Source: JBCCTX01 sp964468435 (GTDB taxonomy: Bacteria > Bacteroidota > Bacteroidia > J057). Taken from it: 23,590 nt of DNA. The stretch is taken from the NCBI GenBank assembly GCA_964468435.1, contig CAYXVE010000069.1, positions 1 to 23,590 on the forward strand, in the 5' to 3' direction. Positions 7,615 through 15,898 of this stretch are shown piece by piece; position 1 is the first letter of the stretch; every line of letters begins with the position of its first letter. A program made the position numbers and the translations under genes. The notes below the pieces were generated by a model, which had not been told where the DNA came from, did not search any database, and was given only the letters and a program-made list of their open reading frames with translations.

Positions 7615-8382
7615 ATGTGGTATAACCAACATGAGTTTGACATTCGTTGTGAATGGGGACTAAAGGGTGTAGAGATACTAAGTCCTATAAGCGATGTAAT
7701 TATTATAGTAGATGTACTATCATTTACAACTTCAGTAGAAATTGCTACTTCCCGGGGTGCCCAGGTATATCCCTTTGAGTCCTGGAATGAAACCGCGATC
7801 AACTTTGCCAAAGATCATAATGCTAAGCTCGCCTTAGAGGACCGGCACAATCGTTCAGGGTATAGTCTCTCTCCTCAGTCTCTCACATCTATCGCATATG
7901 GAGATAAGCTTGTTCTTCCCTCTCCTAATGGATCTACGTTGAGTAGAGCTACGGGTAATACTCCTACCATAGCTGCTTGTCTGAGAAATTGCTCAGTAGT
8001 AGCACAACACGCTCTTCAATATGGTGATAAGATTTCAATTGTCCCCGCGGGCGAAAAATGGACAGATGGGGCGTTCAGGCCTTCATGGGAAGACTGGATC
8101 GGTGCAGGTGCAGTTATATATCATCTCATGGGCAATTTGCTGCTTTCACCAGAATCAGAATCAGCTGTTGCTGCTTTCCTTGCTGTCAAAAGCCATATCG
8201 CAAAATACATGGCAAAATGTGTCTCAGGCCAGGAATTGAGACACAGGGACCTAAGTACAGATCTAATGCTGGCTTCTGAATACAATATCAGTGAATGCGT
8301 GCCTAAAATGGAAAATGATGCTTATAGAGATATTTATTTTGAGGATACCTATGCAGCAGACCGGCTAGATAATCTAGGCTGA
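7615..8382 (+). CDS. ComB-family (2-phosphosulfolactate phosphatase-like) protein
   Basis: The 255-residue product matches the ComB family, Mg-dependent phosphatases named for 2-phospho-3-sulfolactate hydrolysis in coenzyme M synthesis. Family blocks in order are VDVLSFTTSVEIA (D33), EDRHNRSGYSLSPQS (equivalent of the GERGG..GFDLGNSP block), LPSPNGST (equivalent of TTTNGT) and VPAGEKW....RPSWEDWIGAG (equivalent of AG..G....ED..CAGA). Nothing else here suggests coenzyme M or sulfolactate metabolism, so the substrate is probably another phosphate ester. Position as last gene of the phn-like operon suggests a phosphorylated sugar or intermediate of that pathway (inference). ATG 7615 is preferred; ATG 7561 adds 18 residues overlapping the upstream gene. 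Confidence 0.75.
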   Translation: MWYNQHEFDIRCEWGLKGVEILSPISDVIIIVDVLSFTTSVEIATSRGAQVYPFESWNETAINFAKDHNAKLALEDRHNRSGYSLSPQSLTSIAYGDKLVLPSPNGSTLSRATGNTPTIAACLRNCSVVAQHALQYGDKISIVPAGEKWTDGAFRPSWEDWIGAGAVIYHLMGNLLLSPESESAVAAFLAVKSHIAKYMAKCVSGQELRHRDLSTDLMLASEYNISECVPKMENDAYRDIYFEDTYAADRLDNLG

Positions 8383-8669
8383 TCTTTTGTGCCGGGGTCT
8401 TACCTTTTTATTCTTGATAGTCAGTGCGTAATACTGCAGTAATTTGATTTTACTTCCAGGAGCTATTTTTATTGGAAATACCATTTTTAATATATTACTT
8501 TTATATCAATTTTACATAAATAAAATATTATCATATATCTGTTTATTTTAATGAATTGTTAAGATTTTGGTATCCGTAATATTTTTAGTATTAACCGCTT
8601 TTTTTATATCCCCACTGATTTTAGATTATTTCCACATTCATTCAATCAAACCAAAACGATTACACTAAC
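8383..8669. other. AT-rich intergenic region after the phn-like operon
   Basis: This 287-nt stretch has no plausible gene. It is markedly AT-rich, especially 8460-8600, and should contain the end of the phn-like transcript and the start of the purH-like one. TTG at 8556 followed 18 nt later by TAATATTT at 8577 weakly resembles the Bacteroidota promoter pattern (TTG...TAnnTTTG), but it has two mismatches. I could not find a convincing hairpin terminator. Confidence 0.4.
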
Positions 8670-9782
8670 ATGAGAATACCTCTACGTTACGGTGTGAACC
8701 CTCATCAGGTTCCTGCAGAGATACTATTGCCCGCAGGTGGATCTCCTATCAGGATTTTAAATGGGCAGCCAGGATATGTTAATGTGCTGGACGCACTCAA
8801 CAGTTGGCAACTCGTAAAGGAATTAAAATATGCCACGGGTATTCAGGCTGTAAGCTCATTCCGGCAAGTTAGTCCTGCTGGGACGGCTGTCGGTTACCCT
8901 CTTGACGAGCGACTCAGGAAAGCTTATCAGGCTGAGGGACTGGATCAAAGTCCACTCGCTTGTGCCTACCTCAGAGCCAGAAGCACAGACAGGTATATCC
9001 ATGAAGGAGATCTGGTAGCACTCAGTGATCCACTTGATATGGCTACTGCTGATTTGATATCCCGGTCTACCTCCGTAGGAATAATAGCTCCTGGCTTTGA
9101 AACCGGAACCTTGGAAAAACTGAAGTCTGTGAAAGGAGTGGATTTTCTCGTCATAGAGATGGACCCTGCTTACGAGCCTGATGTACTCGAAAAACGTACC
9201 ATCTATGGTATTACACTTCACCAGACGCGAAATCATATTCCGATCACAGAAGAAATTCTTTCTCAGGTGGTAACTCAGGAGAAGCAACTTTCTAAAGAAG
9301 CTAAAGTTGATATGCTTATTGCGCTGATCACCTTGAAATACACACGTTCCAACGCAATATGTATGGTCTATCAGGGACAATTGATCGGTATTGGAGCAGG
9401 ACAACAGACCAAAGTTATTTCAGCCAAACTGGCCAGTGAAATGGCAAAAAGCTGGATGATGAGACAGCATCCACGAATTCTCACGATGGATATACCCCGT
9501 TACCTCAATAATATCGAAAAAGATCAACTCATCCATGATTTTATCGACAGAAAATTTAGTGCTTCAGATGTCTATAGCTGGATGAAAGCATTTAAAGGGG
9601 TAACGTTTGCTTCTGATGGACTTATCAACTCGCACTCCTTACTTGAAGAAGCTAAAAGATTGGGAGTCAAATACATTTTACAATACCCTGATCCTGAAGA
9701 CAAATGCGAGGAAATTGTACAAATATGTGATGAACTACATCTCACTTTAGTCATGACTGATGTAAGGTTTTTTCATCATTAG
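8670..9782 (+). CDS. Stand-alone PurH-type (AICAR transformylase) homologue, altered active site
   Basis: The 370-residue product aligns over its full length with the C-terminal transformylase half of bifunctional PurH/ATIC. It has LRYGVNPHQ at the start, LNGQPGYVNVLDALN, GDLVALSD, KYTRSN (catalytic Asn retained), GQLIGIGAGQQ and a terminal DVRFFHH. The IMP cyclohydrolase domain is absent, as in stand-alone versions of this enzyme. Key residues differ. The catalytic Lys-His pair (SFKHVSPAG in ATIC) is R65-Q66, the acidic residue of SDGIIAPG is V136, and the SSDAFFPFRDN loop reads ASDGLINSHSL (314-324). It is therefore unlikely to be an ordinary AICAR transformylase and may act on another substrate or be non-catalytic (inference). 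It is 287 nt downstream of the phn-like operon on the same strand. Confidence 0.85.
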   Translation: MRIPLRYGVNPHQVPAEILLPAGGSPIRILNGQPGYVNVLDALNSWQLVKELKYATGIQAVSSFRQVSPAGTAVGYPLDERLRKAYQAEGLDQSPLACAYLRARSTDRYIHEGDLVALSDPLDMATADLISRSTSVGIIAPGFETGTLEKLKSVKGVDFLVIEMDPAYEPDVLEKRTIYGITLHQTRNHIPITEEILSQVVTQEKQLSKEAKVDMLIALITLKYTRSNAICMVYQGQLIGIGAGQQTKVISAKLASEMAKSWMMRQHPRILTMDIPRYLNNIEKDQLIHDFIDRKFSASDVYSWMKAFKGVTFASDGLINSHSLLEEAKRLGVKYILQYPDPEDKCEEIVQICDELHLTLVMTDVRFFHH

Positions 9783-9950
9783 ATTTTCATCAAAGAAAAA
9801 AACAAGAAGCAGAAGTAGTCTGGAATAATACGTATTCGCTATCAAGGTCATATCGCAAGACCCACATATGTTTTATCCGGGGATACAGTTCAGTTGTATC
9901 TTTATTTGTTAATATTAATCTCATACCTTTTTTTCAATGAGTTAATCTGG

Positions 9951-9980
9951 TTTGCTCATATTGCAGATTCTTTTCTTTTG
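9951..9980 (+). promoter_or_regulatory. Possible Bacteroidota-type promoter for the DUF5690 gene
   Basis: TTTG at 9951 is followed 18 nt later by TTCTTTTG at 9973-9980. This is one mismatch from the Bacteroidota -7 element TAnnTTTG at close to the usual spacing. It would place transcription start about 20 nt before the ATG at 10006. The call rests on motif similarity alone. Confidence 0.25.
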
Positions 9981-10005
9981 ATATTCTAAGGTAAGATAAC
10001 ACTTC

Positions 10006-11313
10006 ATGTATACGCACAGAATTACAAACTGGCTGTCCCGTACGAGTGGGGGAGCTTTTACATTATATTGTATTATAGCTGCATTTGGTACCTATTTCTG
10101 TATGTACGCTTTCAGGAAGCCTTTTGCAGTAGGAATATACGAAGGTTTGTCATTATGGGGAATAGACTACAAGATCATGATGATCATTACCCAGGTGCTT
10201 GGATATACACTTTCAAAATTTATCGGAATAAGGGTTATTGCCGAGATGCATCCCCACAAGCGTATCATTACATTACTGAGTCTTATGGGCTTTGCACAAC
10301 TAGCCTTATTATTTTTAGGAATAATCCCATATCCCTATAACTTCATTTTCATGTTTTTCAACGGTCTTCCCCTGGGTATGATATGGGGGCTTGTGTTTAG
10401 CTACCTGGAGGGAAGAAGATTTACAGAAATGCTTGGAGCTGGACTTAGTGCAAGTTTTATTATTTCATCTGGTTTTGTCAAGTCTGTAGGAAAATTCTCG
10501 ATAGACCAATGGGGTGTTGATGAATTCTGGATGCCTTTTATGACGGGCTTAATATTCATTCCACCCCTGCTCTTTTTTGTATGGATGCTCAGTAAGATTC
10601 CACCACCTAGTGAGTATGATATCGCTCATCGCACAGAGCGGGTCCCCATGACGCGAAAGGAGCGGACTGGCTATCTCAAAACTTTCGCTACAGGATTGAT
10701 ACTGCTGGTACTTCTACATATGATGCTGACAGCATATCGCGATTTCAGGGATAACTTTGCCATCGAGATACTTACTGCAATCGGATATGGTGATGCTGCA
10801 GCAAATCTGGCTAAGTCGGAGATACCCATTGCCTTTGCTGTCCTAGTCGTACTGGGATTACTCATGTTTGTACGCAGCAATAAATGGGCCTTAGGAGCAG
10901 TAAATGGATTGATGATGCTGGGAATTCTCATGGCTGGGTTAAGTACCTTGGCTTTTGAACAGAATCAGATAGATCCATATTTATGGTTTATCCTGGTCGG
11001 TATGGGTTTATATCTGGCCTATGTACCTTATCACAGTATGTTGTTTGATCGGTTGATAGCCCTCTTCGAACGTAAGGGGAATGCCGGTTACCTGATTTAC
11101 ATTGCAGACGCTACGGGTTATTTAGGTAGTGTATTGATTCTGCTGTATAAGAACTTTGGAGCCCCTAATATTAGCTGGGTTGCTTTTTTCGTCAAGGCAA
11201 GTTACTGGATGACAGGTATAGGGGTAGCTCTTATCCTGGCTGCTTATTTTTATTTTACGCTGAAAAACAACCGTGAAGGACGCTCGAAAGGAGCTACCGT
11301 GATTACATCCTGA
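10006..11313 (+). CDS. DUF5690-type MFS-like membrane protein
   Basis: The 435-residue protein is strongly hydrophobic with about twelve predicted membrane segments in two halves. A polar loop (RTERVPMTRKERTGYL, near 206-223) separates them, as in major facilitator transporters. An early motif YFCMYAFRKPF and a later YVPYHSMLFDRLIA fit the DUF5690 family, common in Bacteroidota and uncharacterised. The YAFRKPF motif recalls the organophosphate:phosphate antiporter branch of MFS, so an anionic phosphorylated substrate is conceivable but unproven. It follows the PurH-like gene by 223 nt on the same strand and ends 13 nt from the convergent kinase stop. It could be the uptake component missing from the phn-like locus, but this is only positional inference. 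Confidence 0.75.
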   Translation: MYTHRITNWLSRTSGGAFTLYCIIAAFGTYFCMYAFRKPFAVGIYEGLSLWGIDYKIMMIITQVLGYTLSKFIGIRVIAEMHPHKRIITLLSLMGFAQLALLFLGIIPYPYNFIFMFFNGLPLGMIWGLVFSYLEGRRFTEMLGAGLSASFIISSGFVKSVGKFSIDQWGVDEFWMPFMTGLIFIPPLLFFVWMLSKIPPPSEYDIAHRTERVPMTRKERTGYLKTFATGLILLVLLHMMLTAYRDFRDNFAIEILTAIGYGDAAANLAKSEIPIAFAVLVVLGLLMFVRSNKWALGAVNGLMMLGILMAGLSTLAFEQNQIDPYLWFILVGMGLYLAYVPYHSMLFDRLIALFERKGNAGYLIYIADATGYLGSVLILLYKNFGAPNISWVAFFVKASYWMTGIGVALILAAYFYFTLKNNREGRSKGATVITS

Positions 11314-11326
11314 TAAAATGACGCGA

Positions 11327-12199
11327 TCAATATGCCAGCCAATTTTCATGGGCAATTTGTCCGGCCAATGTATGCTCCATATCAAATCTCACGAATACCC
11401 TTGAGTTGTATATCCATTCAAATAAATAGGGAAATTCTCGGGATGAAATGATTCGAAAGTAGGTATGAGGATCAATACGGAATGAATAAAATGAATTTAA
11501 TACTCCTTTGGAGCGTGTTAATGAAGGTATCTCAAATCGTTTGAGGCTATCTTCAAAACGGTAAGTGCTTGAAACTACGATATCTGCGTTGACTCTTTGT
11601 TGAGCAACAAATTGTCTGTGTGCCGGTAATACAGCATTGACAAAGTAAGTGCAGATATCTTTGGGGTTTCCATATCCTCTTTCAATCCAATTGCGAACAA
11701 TTCGTCTGATCAGCCGGGACCAAGCTGGTCCTTCCAAGTATATAGAGATATCTGCTAGCGTCTGCAGCGGAGGAAAAATGGCATAAAATCCTTCAAAAAT
11801 AATGACATCTGCCGGATGAACTAAATGTGAAAAGGTAGATATTTCTTTCTGACCATTTTGGGGGTTTACCTGAAAGCTCCAGGCTGGAATTTCTACTGGC
11901 ATCCTGGTTTTAAGTATAGAAAAGCATTCAAAACTGTGTTCCAACTGATAGATATATGGATCATCTCCCTGATAGGTAGTATGATATTGTTCTTTAGGTA
12001 TACTAAAATCCCGAAACTGATCCTGATTGATGACAATGACATTCAGTTTTTTCTGTAATGATCTTTTGAGATGGGGTACAAAGTATGAAGTCTTACCCAG
12101 TGATGATCCGCCTGCAACCGCAACGAAAACAGGTTGTTGCTGTTGGTCATAGCATTCCAAAATTTTTTGTGAAATATGATCAATATCCACCAGGGACAT
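11327..12199 (-). CDS. Uridine kinase-like P-loop kinase
   Basis: The 290-residue product has Walker A GGSSLGKTS (G30-S38), a QDQF acidic strand after the first beta-alpha unit, and a DVIIFEGFYAI strand (Walker B-like) typical of the uridine kinase/phosphoribulokinase superfamily. A lid region with RRIVRNWIERGYGNP and the following VLPAHRQFVAQQRVNADIVV block also match uridine kinases. The C-terminal ~70 residues are specific to this protein. The phosphate acceptor cannot be told from sequence: a nucleoside, a sugar phosphate, or something related to the neighbouring PurH-like enzyme are all possible. It is convergent with the DUF5690 gene and so is not in its transcript. A hairpin lies just upstream of its start. 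Confidence 0.75.
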   Translation of the reverse strand: MSLVDIDHISQKILECYDQQQQPVFVAVAGGSSLGKTSYFVPHLKRSLQKKLNVIVINQDQFRDFSIPKEQYHTTYQGDDPYIYQLEHSFECFSILKTRMPVEIPAWSFQVNPQNGQKEISTFSHLVHPADVIIFEGFYAIFPPLQTLADISIYLEGPAWSRLIRRIVRNWIERGYGNPKDICTYFVNAVLPAHRQFVAQQRVNADIVVSSTYRFEDSLKRFEIPSLTRSKGVLNSFYSFRIDPHTYFRIISSREFPYLFEWIYNSRVFVRFDMEHTLAGQIAHENWLAY

Positions 12200-12211
12200 A
12201 ATAAAAGAGTA

Positions 12212-12233
12212 GCGCCAACTGAGTTGTTGGCGC
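12212..12233. promoter_or_regulatory. Perfect 8-bp hairpin in kinase leader
   Basis: GCGCCAAC and GTTGGCGC form a perfect 8-bp stem with a 6-nt loop. On the minus strand it lies 12 nt before the kinase start and is followed by TACTCTTTTATT, so it resembles an attenuator or leader structure. On the plus strand it would lie in the upstream region of the lipoprotein gene. Function is unknown. Confidence 0.4.
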
Positions 12234-12455
12234 CTCTAACTAACCAAACTACTGGGTATAAAGAAAGAACGATTTAAAAAAAACGATAGAGCATTAACAG
12301 AAATCTTTTTTGTATAGGTGAGACCTAATATAAGGTTTTCTCTATATAAGACCAAGAAAACTCTTACATTAAGTTGCTTACTCGCGATTTACCTTTTATT
12401 TCTAGCTAGCGGTTATTATTTTAAATAAGGTATGAATTAAATGATAATAGGTTGT

Positions 12456-15400
12456 ATGAGCTTAAGATCAGGTATTTGGTTATTCATCTTTGGGGGTATT
12501 TTACTGCAAAGTTGTGAAAAATTATCTATCTCGCAGTTTGAGAGGATCGAAAGCAATGAATCAGGGATATACTTTTCCAATACAATATATGAGAATGACT
12601 CCTTTAACGTATTAACCTATTTGTACATCTACAATGGAGCTGGAGTAGCTGCCGGAGATGTAAATAATGATGGGTATCCAGATATCTTTTTTAGTGGAAA
12701 CATGGTTTCAAACCGACTTTATCTCAACCGGGGAAATTTTCGATTTGAGGATATCACGGATCATGCTGGACTTAGGGATGAGAATTGGTGTACGGGAGTA
12801 TCCATGGTTGATATCAACGAAGATGGCTTGATGGACATCTACGTAAGTGTTGTTTCACCTGATCCTAAAAAAAACTCTCCCAATTTATTGCTTATCAATC
12901 AGGGCATAGATGAAGATGGTATTCCCACTTTTGAAGAGCAGGCACATGCATATAGTATAGATGATCCGGGTTACAGTACACATGCAGCCTTTTTTGATTA
13001 TGACCTTGATGGGGATCTGGATCTGTATGTGCTTACCAATGGAATAGGAGATGTCGTAAGATCGGTTCCCAGACCTGGTGGTCAGTCCCAAGACGGATCT
13101 ATACCCAGTACGGATCGTTTATATAGAAATGAAGGAGATGGTACCTTCAGCAATATTTCTGCCGAAGCAGGGATAACGATAGAAGGGTGGGGATTGGGAC
13201 TGGCAATTCACGATATCAATCGAGATGGATGGCCTGATATCTATGTATCTAATGATTTTCTCACCAACGATCTCATGTATATCAACAATCAGGATGGCAC
13301 CTTTACCAACCAGATTGAAAAATGCCTGCGCCACCAAAGTCATAATGGTATGGGTACAGACATCGCAGATATCAACAATGATGCACTTCCAGATATTATC
13401 GTTTTGGATATGATGCCCGAAGACAACCTCCGACAAAAGAAGATGTTTACTGCTCCCAATAATGACGAATATCAGATGAAGATCAGATTGGGATATCAGC
13501 ATCAATACGTCCGTAATACCCTTCAGCTGAATAATGGTAATGGTACATTTAGCGAGGTTGCGCAGTTGGCAGGAGTGTATAAAACTGACTGGAGCTGGGC
13601 ACCGCTTATGATAGACCTGGATAATGATGGGAAAAGAGATATCCTGATCAGTAACGGCTATCACAGGGATGTTACAGATCTGGATTATATCAATTACAGC
13701 AATCAGGCCTCCATGTTTGGTACCGAAGCGTCCAAAACTGAAAGATTATATGAGGCTGTCAAAGAGCTCAAAGGTGTCAAAAAACACAATTACATATATC
13801 GCAACAAAGGAGCTTTGAAATTTGAGGATGTCACACATGAATGGGGATTTTCAGAACCCTCATATTCGAATGGTATGGCATATGCAGATTTTGATCAAGA
13901 TGGAGATCTCGACCTGGTAATGAATAATATCAACGATGAGGCCTTTCTGTATCGTAACCAGCTGATATCTGAACACACTATTGAAGCACAAGCGAATCAT
14001 TATCTAAGAATCTCTCTTAAGAAAAATGCATCTGCCAATCCTGGCTTAGGGGCAAAGGTTGTGATCAGTCACCGGGATGAGTCTGGGAATATACAGCGAC
14101 AGTATCACGATCATTCTATCTATCGGGGATATAAATCCACAGTTGAGCCAGTGATACATTTTGGATTAGGCGAGTCAGATCAAGTGGATACCGTGAAGGT
14201 GATCTGGCCCGATGGAAAAAGTAATATACTGACAGGGGTAGAAGCAAATCAGGTGTTGACATTGCGATATGAAGACGCCAGCCTTATCCCTGCTCAAGAT
14301 AAAATTCCCGAAGAGTCCCGGAAAATATTTCGGCCAGCATCAACAAAAGCCTCAGGATTAGATTTTATGCATCAGGAAGAGTCTTTTGATGATTTTAAGC
14401 AGATCAGGTTGTTGATCCATAAATATTCTCAGGATGGTCCATGTATGGCAAAAGGCGACATCGATGGTAATGGCTTGGAAGATATTGTCATTGGGGGTGG
14501 AAATGGATATACAGGTAAATACTATTTGCAAATTGGGCCAGGACAATTTGAAATGAGAATGCTGGATACCGTATACAACAACCGGGAGGATATGGGTATC
14601 ACCCTCTTTGATGCTGATAATGACCAGGATCTGGATTTATATATTGTGAGTGGTGGCAGTGAGGTTTCTCAACACAATGATTATTATCAGGATCGTTTGT
14701 ATCTGAATGATGGTAAAGGATCGTTTGTTTATCAGCCTGAAGCAATACCCCTGATACATCATAGTGGTTCCTGTGTTGTAGCTACGGATTACGATCAGGA
14801 TGGTGATCAGGATCTATTTGTTGGGAGTAGAATGAATGTTGAAAAATATCCTTATCCTGGAAAAAGCTTTATCCTGGAAAATAGGGGAGGTACATTTAAG
14901 GATGTAACAGACAAGGTTGCCCCAGGTCTCAGTAAGAGAGGGATGGTAACAGATGCTTTATGGTCTGATTATGATGGTGATGGATGGATGGATCTTATCA
15001 TTACCGGAGAATGGATGCCCATATGTATTTACAGGAATCGCAAAGGTCAGTTGGAGGACATAACAGCTAGAACGGGTCTGGAGAATTATTCTGGCTGGTG
15101 GAACACCCTGGCTCAGGGAGACTTCGACCAGGATGGGGACATGGATTATGTAGCAGGAAATCTGGGACTTAATTCCCGTTTCAAGGCATCACCCGATCAA
15201 CCTGTTTGCATATATGCAAAGGACTATGATCAAAATGGATCGATTGATCCTGTCTTATGTCATTACATACAGGATAAAAGTTATCCTGCTCATCCCCTGA
15301 GTCAGATGATCAGTCAGATGGCAGGTTTTAAGAAGCGGTTTGTTTATTTTTCTGACTATGGCAAAGCTACCTATGAACAAGCATTTACCAAAAGCGAAAG

Positions 15401-15818
15401 ATCCGGGGCATATATCCTGAAAAGTGAACATTTTACATCCAGCTATATTAGGAATGATGGAGATGGTACTTTTCGTGTGTATGAGCTACCTCTGGAGGTG
15501 CAATTTGCACCTGTTCAAGATATTCTGGTAAATGATTACACAGGAGATGGACAGTTGGATTTATTGATTGCGAGCAATTCTTATACACCCGATACACGTA
15601 TAGGGAGGTATGATGCCTCGATTGGATATCTGCTATCGGGAAATGGAAATGGGCAGTTTCGCGTGATTGGGCCTGAAGAAAGTGGATTCATTGCCATGGG
15701 AGATAACCGGTCGCTTCAGGAAATCACACTAAATGACTCGACTAACATGATAATAGTAGCAGCCAATCAGGATAGCCTTACCTTATATTCATATCGACCT
15801 GTGGAATATACCCAATAA
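12456..15818 (+). CDS. FG-GAP/VCBS repeat lipoprotein with ASPIC/UnbV domain
   Basis: The 1120-residue product from ATG 12456 has a lipoprotein signal peptide (hydrophobic WLFIFGGILLQSC, Cys20), so it is probably anchored in the outer membrane. It carries at least fourteen Ca-binding D-x-D/N-x-D-G-type loops such as DVNNDGYPD, DINEDGLMD, DYDLDGDLD and DFDQDGDMD, marking two FG-GAP beta-propeller regions. These flank an ASPIC/UnbV domain in the middle (from about LRISLKKN to NQVLTL). This is the CRTAC1-like architecture common in Bacteroidota, where it often accompanies SusC/SusD pairs; no such pair is in this window. ATG 12441 adds five residues and cannot be excluded. The ligand is unknown. 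Confidence 0.88.
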   Translation: MSLRSGIWLFIFGGILLQSCEKLSISQFERIESNESGIYFSNTIYENDSFNVLTYLYIYNGAGVAAGDVNNDGYPDIFFSGNMVSNRLYLNRGNFRFEDITDHAGLRDENWCTGVSMVDINEDGLMDIYVSVVSPDPKKNSPNLLLINQGIDEDGIPTFEEQAHAYSIDDPGYSTHAAFFDYDLDGDLDLYVLTNGIGDVVRSVPRPGGQSQDGSIPSTDRLYRNEGDGTFSNISAEAGITIEGWGLGLAIHDINRDGWPDIYVSNDFLTNDLMYINNQDGTFTNQIEKCLRHQSHNGMGTDIADINNDALPDIIVLDMMPEDNLRQKKMFTAPNNDEYQMKIRLGYQHQYVRNTLQLNNGNGTFSEVAQLAGVYKTDWSWAPLMIDLDNDGKRDILISNGYHRDVTDLDYINYSNQASMFGTEASKTERLYEAVKELKGVKKHNYIYRNKGALKFEDVTHEWGFSEPSYSNGMAYADFDQDGDLDLVMNNINDEAFLYRNQLISEHTIEAQANHYLRISLKKNASANPGLGAKVVISHRDESGNIQRQYHDHSIYRGYKSTVEPVIHFGLGESDQVDTVKVIWPDGKSNILTGVEANQVLTLRYEDASLIPAQDKIPEESRKIFRPASTKASGLDFMHQEESFDDFKQIRLLIHKYSQDGPCMAKGDIDGNGLEDIVIGGGNGYTGKYYLQIGPGQFEMRMLDTVYNNREDMGITLFDADNDQDLDLYIVSGGSEVSQHNDYYQDRLYLNDGKGSFVYQPEAIPLIHHSGSCVVATDYDQDGDQDLFVGSRMNVEKYPYPGKSFILENRGGTFKDVTDKVAPGLSKRGMVTDALWSDYDGDGWMDLIITGEWMPICIYRNRKGQLEDITARTGLENYSGWWNTLAQGDFDQDGDMDYVAGNLGLNSRFKASPDQPVCIYAKDYDQNGSIDPVLCHYIQDKSYPAHPLSQMISQMAGFKKRFVYFSDYGKATYEQAFTKSERSGAYILKSEHFTSSYIRNDGDGTFRVYELPLEVQFAPVQDILVNDYTGDGQLDLLIASNSYTPDTRIGRYDASIGYLLSGNGNGQFRVIGPEESGFIAMGDNRSLQEITLNDSTNMIIVAANQDSLTLYSYRPVEYTQ

Positions 15819-15855
15819 CCCAAATTTTATTCGCCATCATGGAAAATTCAGATTG

Positions 15856-15871
15856 AATCTTTGCAAAGATT
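15856..15871 (+). terminator. Possible terminator after the FG-GAP lipoprotein
   Basis: AATCTTTGCAAAGATT is a perfect 16-nt palindrome directly followed by TTTC, 38 nt after the stop codon at 15818. As RNA it would give a short AU-rich stem ahead of a short U run. It is weak for a Rho-independent terminator. Confidence 0.25.
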
Positions 15872-15898
15872 TTTCATAAATCTTATCAACTTATTGTA

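Noticed and set aside
72..8382. Ordinary phosphonate-degrading C-P lyase operon
   Set aside because: Three of four PhnJ cluster/radical cysteines are substituted and phnP, phnN and phnCDE are not visible, so a standard functional label would overstate what the sequence supports.
7615..8382. Coenzyme M biosynthesis gene comB
   Set aside because: Family match is good, but there is no comA, comC or sulfonate gene nearby and the gene is embedded in a phn-type operon, so the specific function was not assigned.
8556..8584. Promoter for the PurH-like gene
   Set aside because: The -7-like element differs from TAnnTTTG at two positions in a very AT-rich region where such matches occur by chance; it is mentioned only within the intergenic entry.
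8856..9404. 182-residue minus-strand open frame
   Set aside because: It is antisense to the well-conserved PurH-like gene and its translation shows no family resemblance; it arises from codon composition of the real gene.
13119..13664. 181-residue minus-strand open frame
   Set aside because: It lies inside the FG-GAP lipoprotein gene and reflects the repetitive Asp-rich loops read on the other strand.
12900..15600. Nucleotide tandem repeats or CRISPR-like array
   Set aside because: The periodic GATGGNGAT-like signal comes from degenerate Ca-binding DxDxDG loops in a coding sequence; spacing is irregular and the repeats are not identical.
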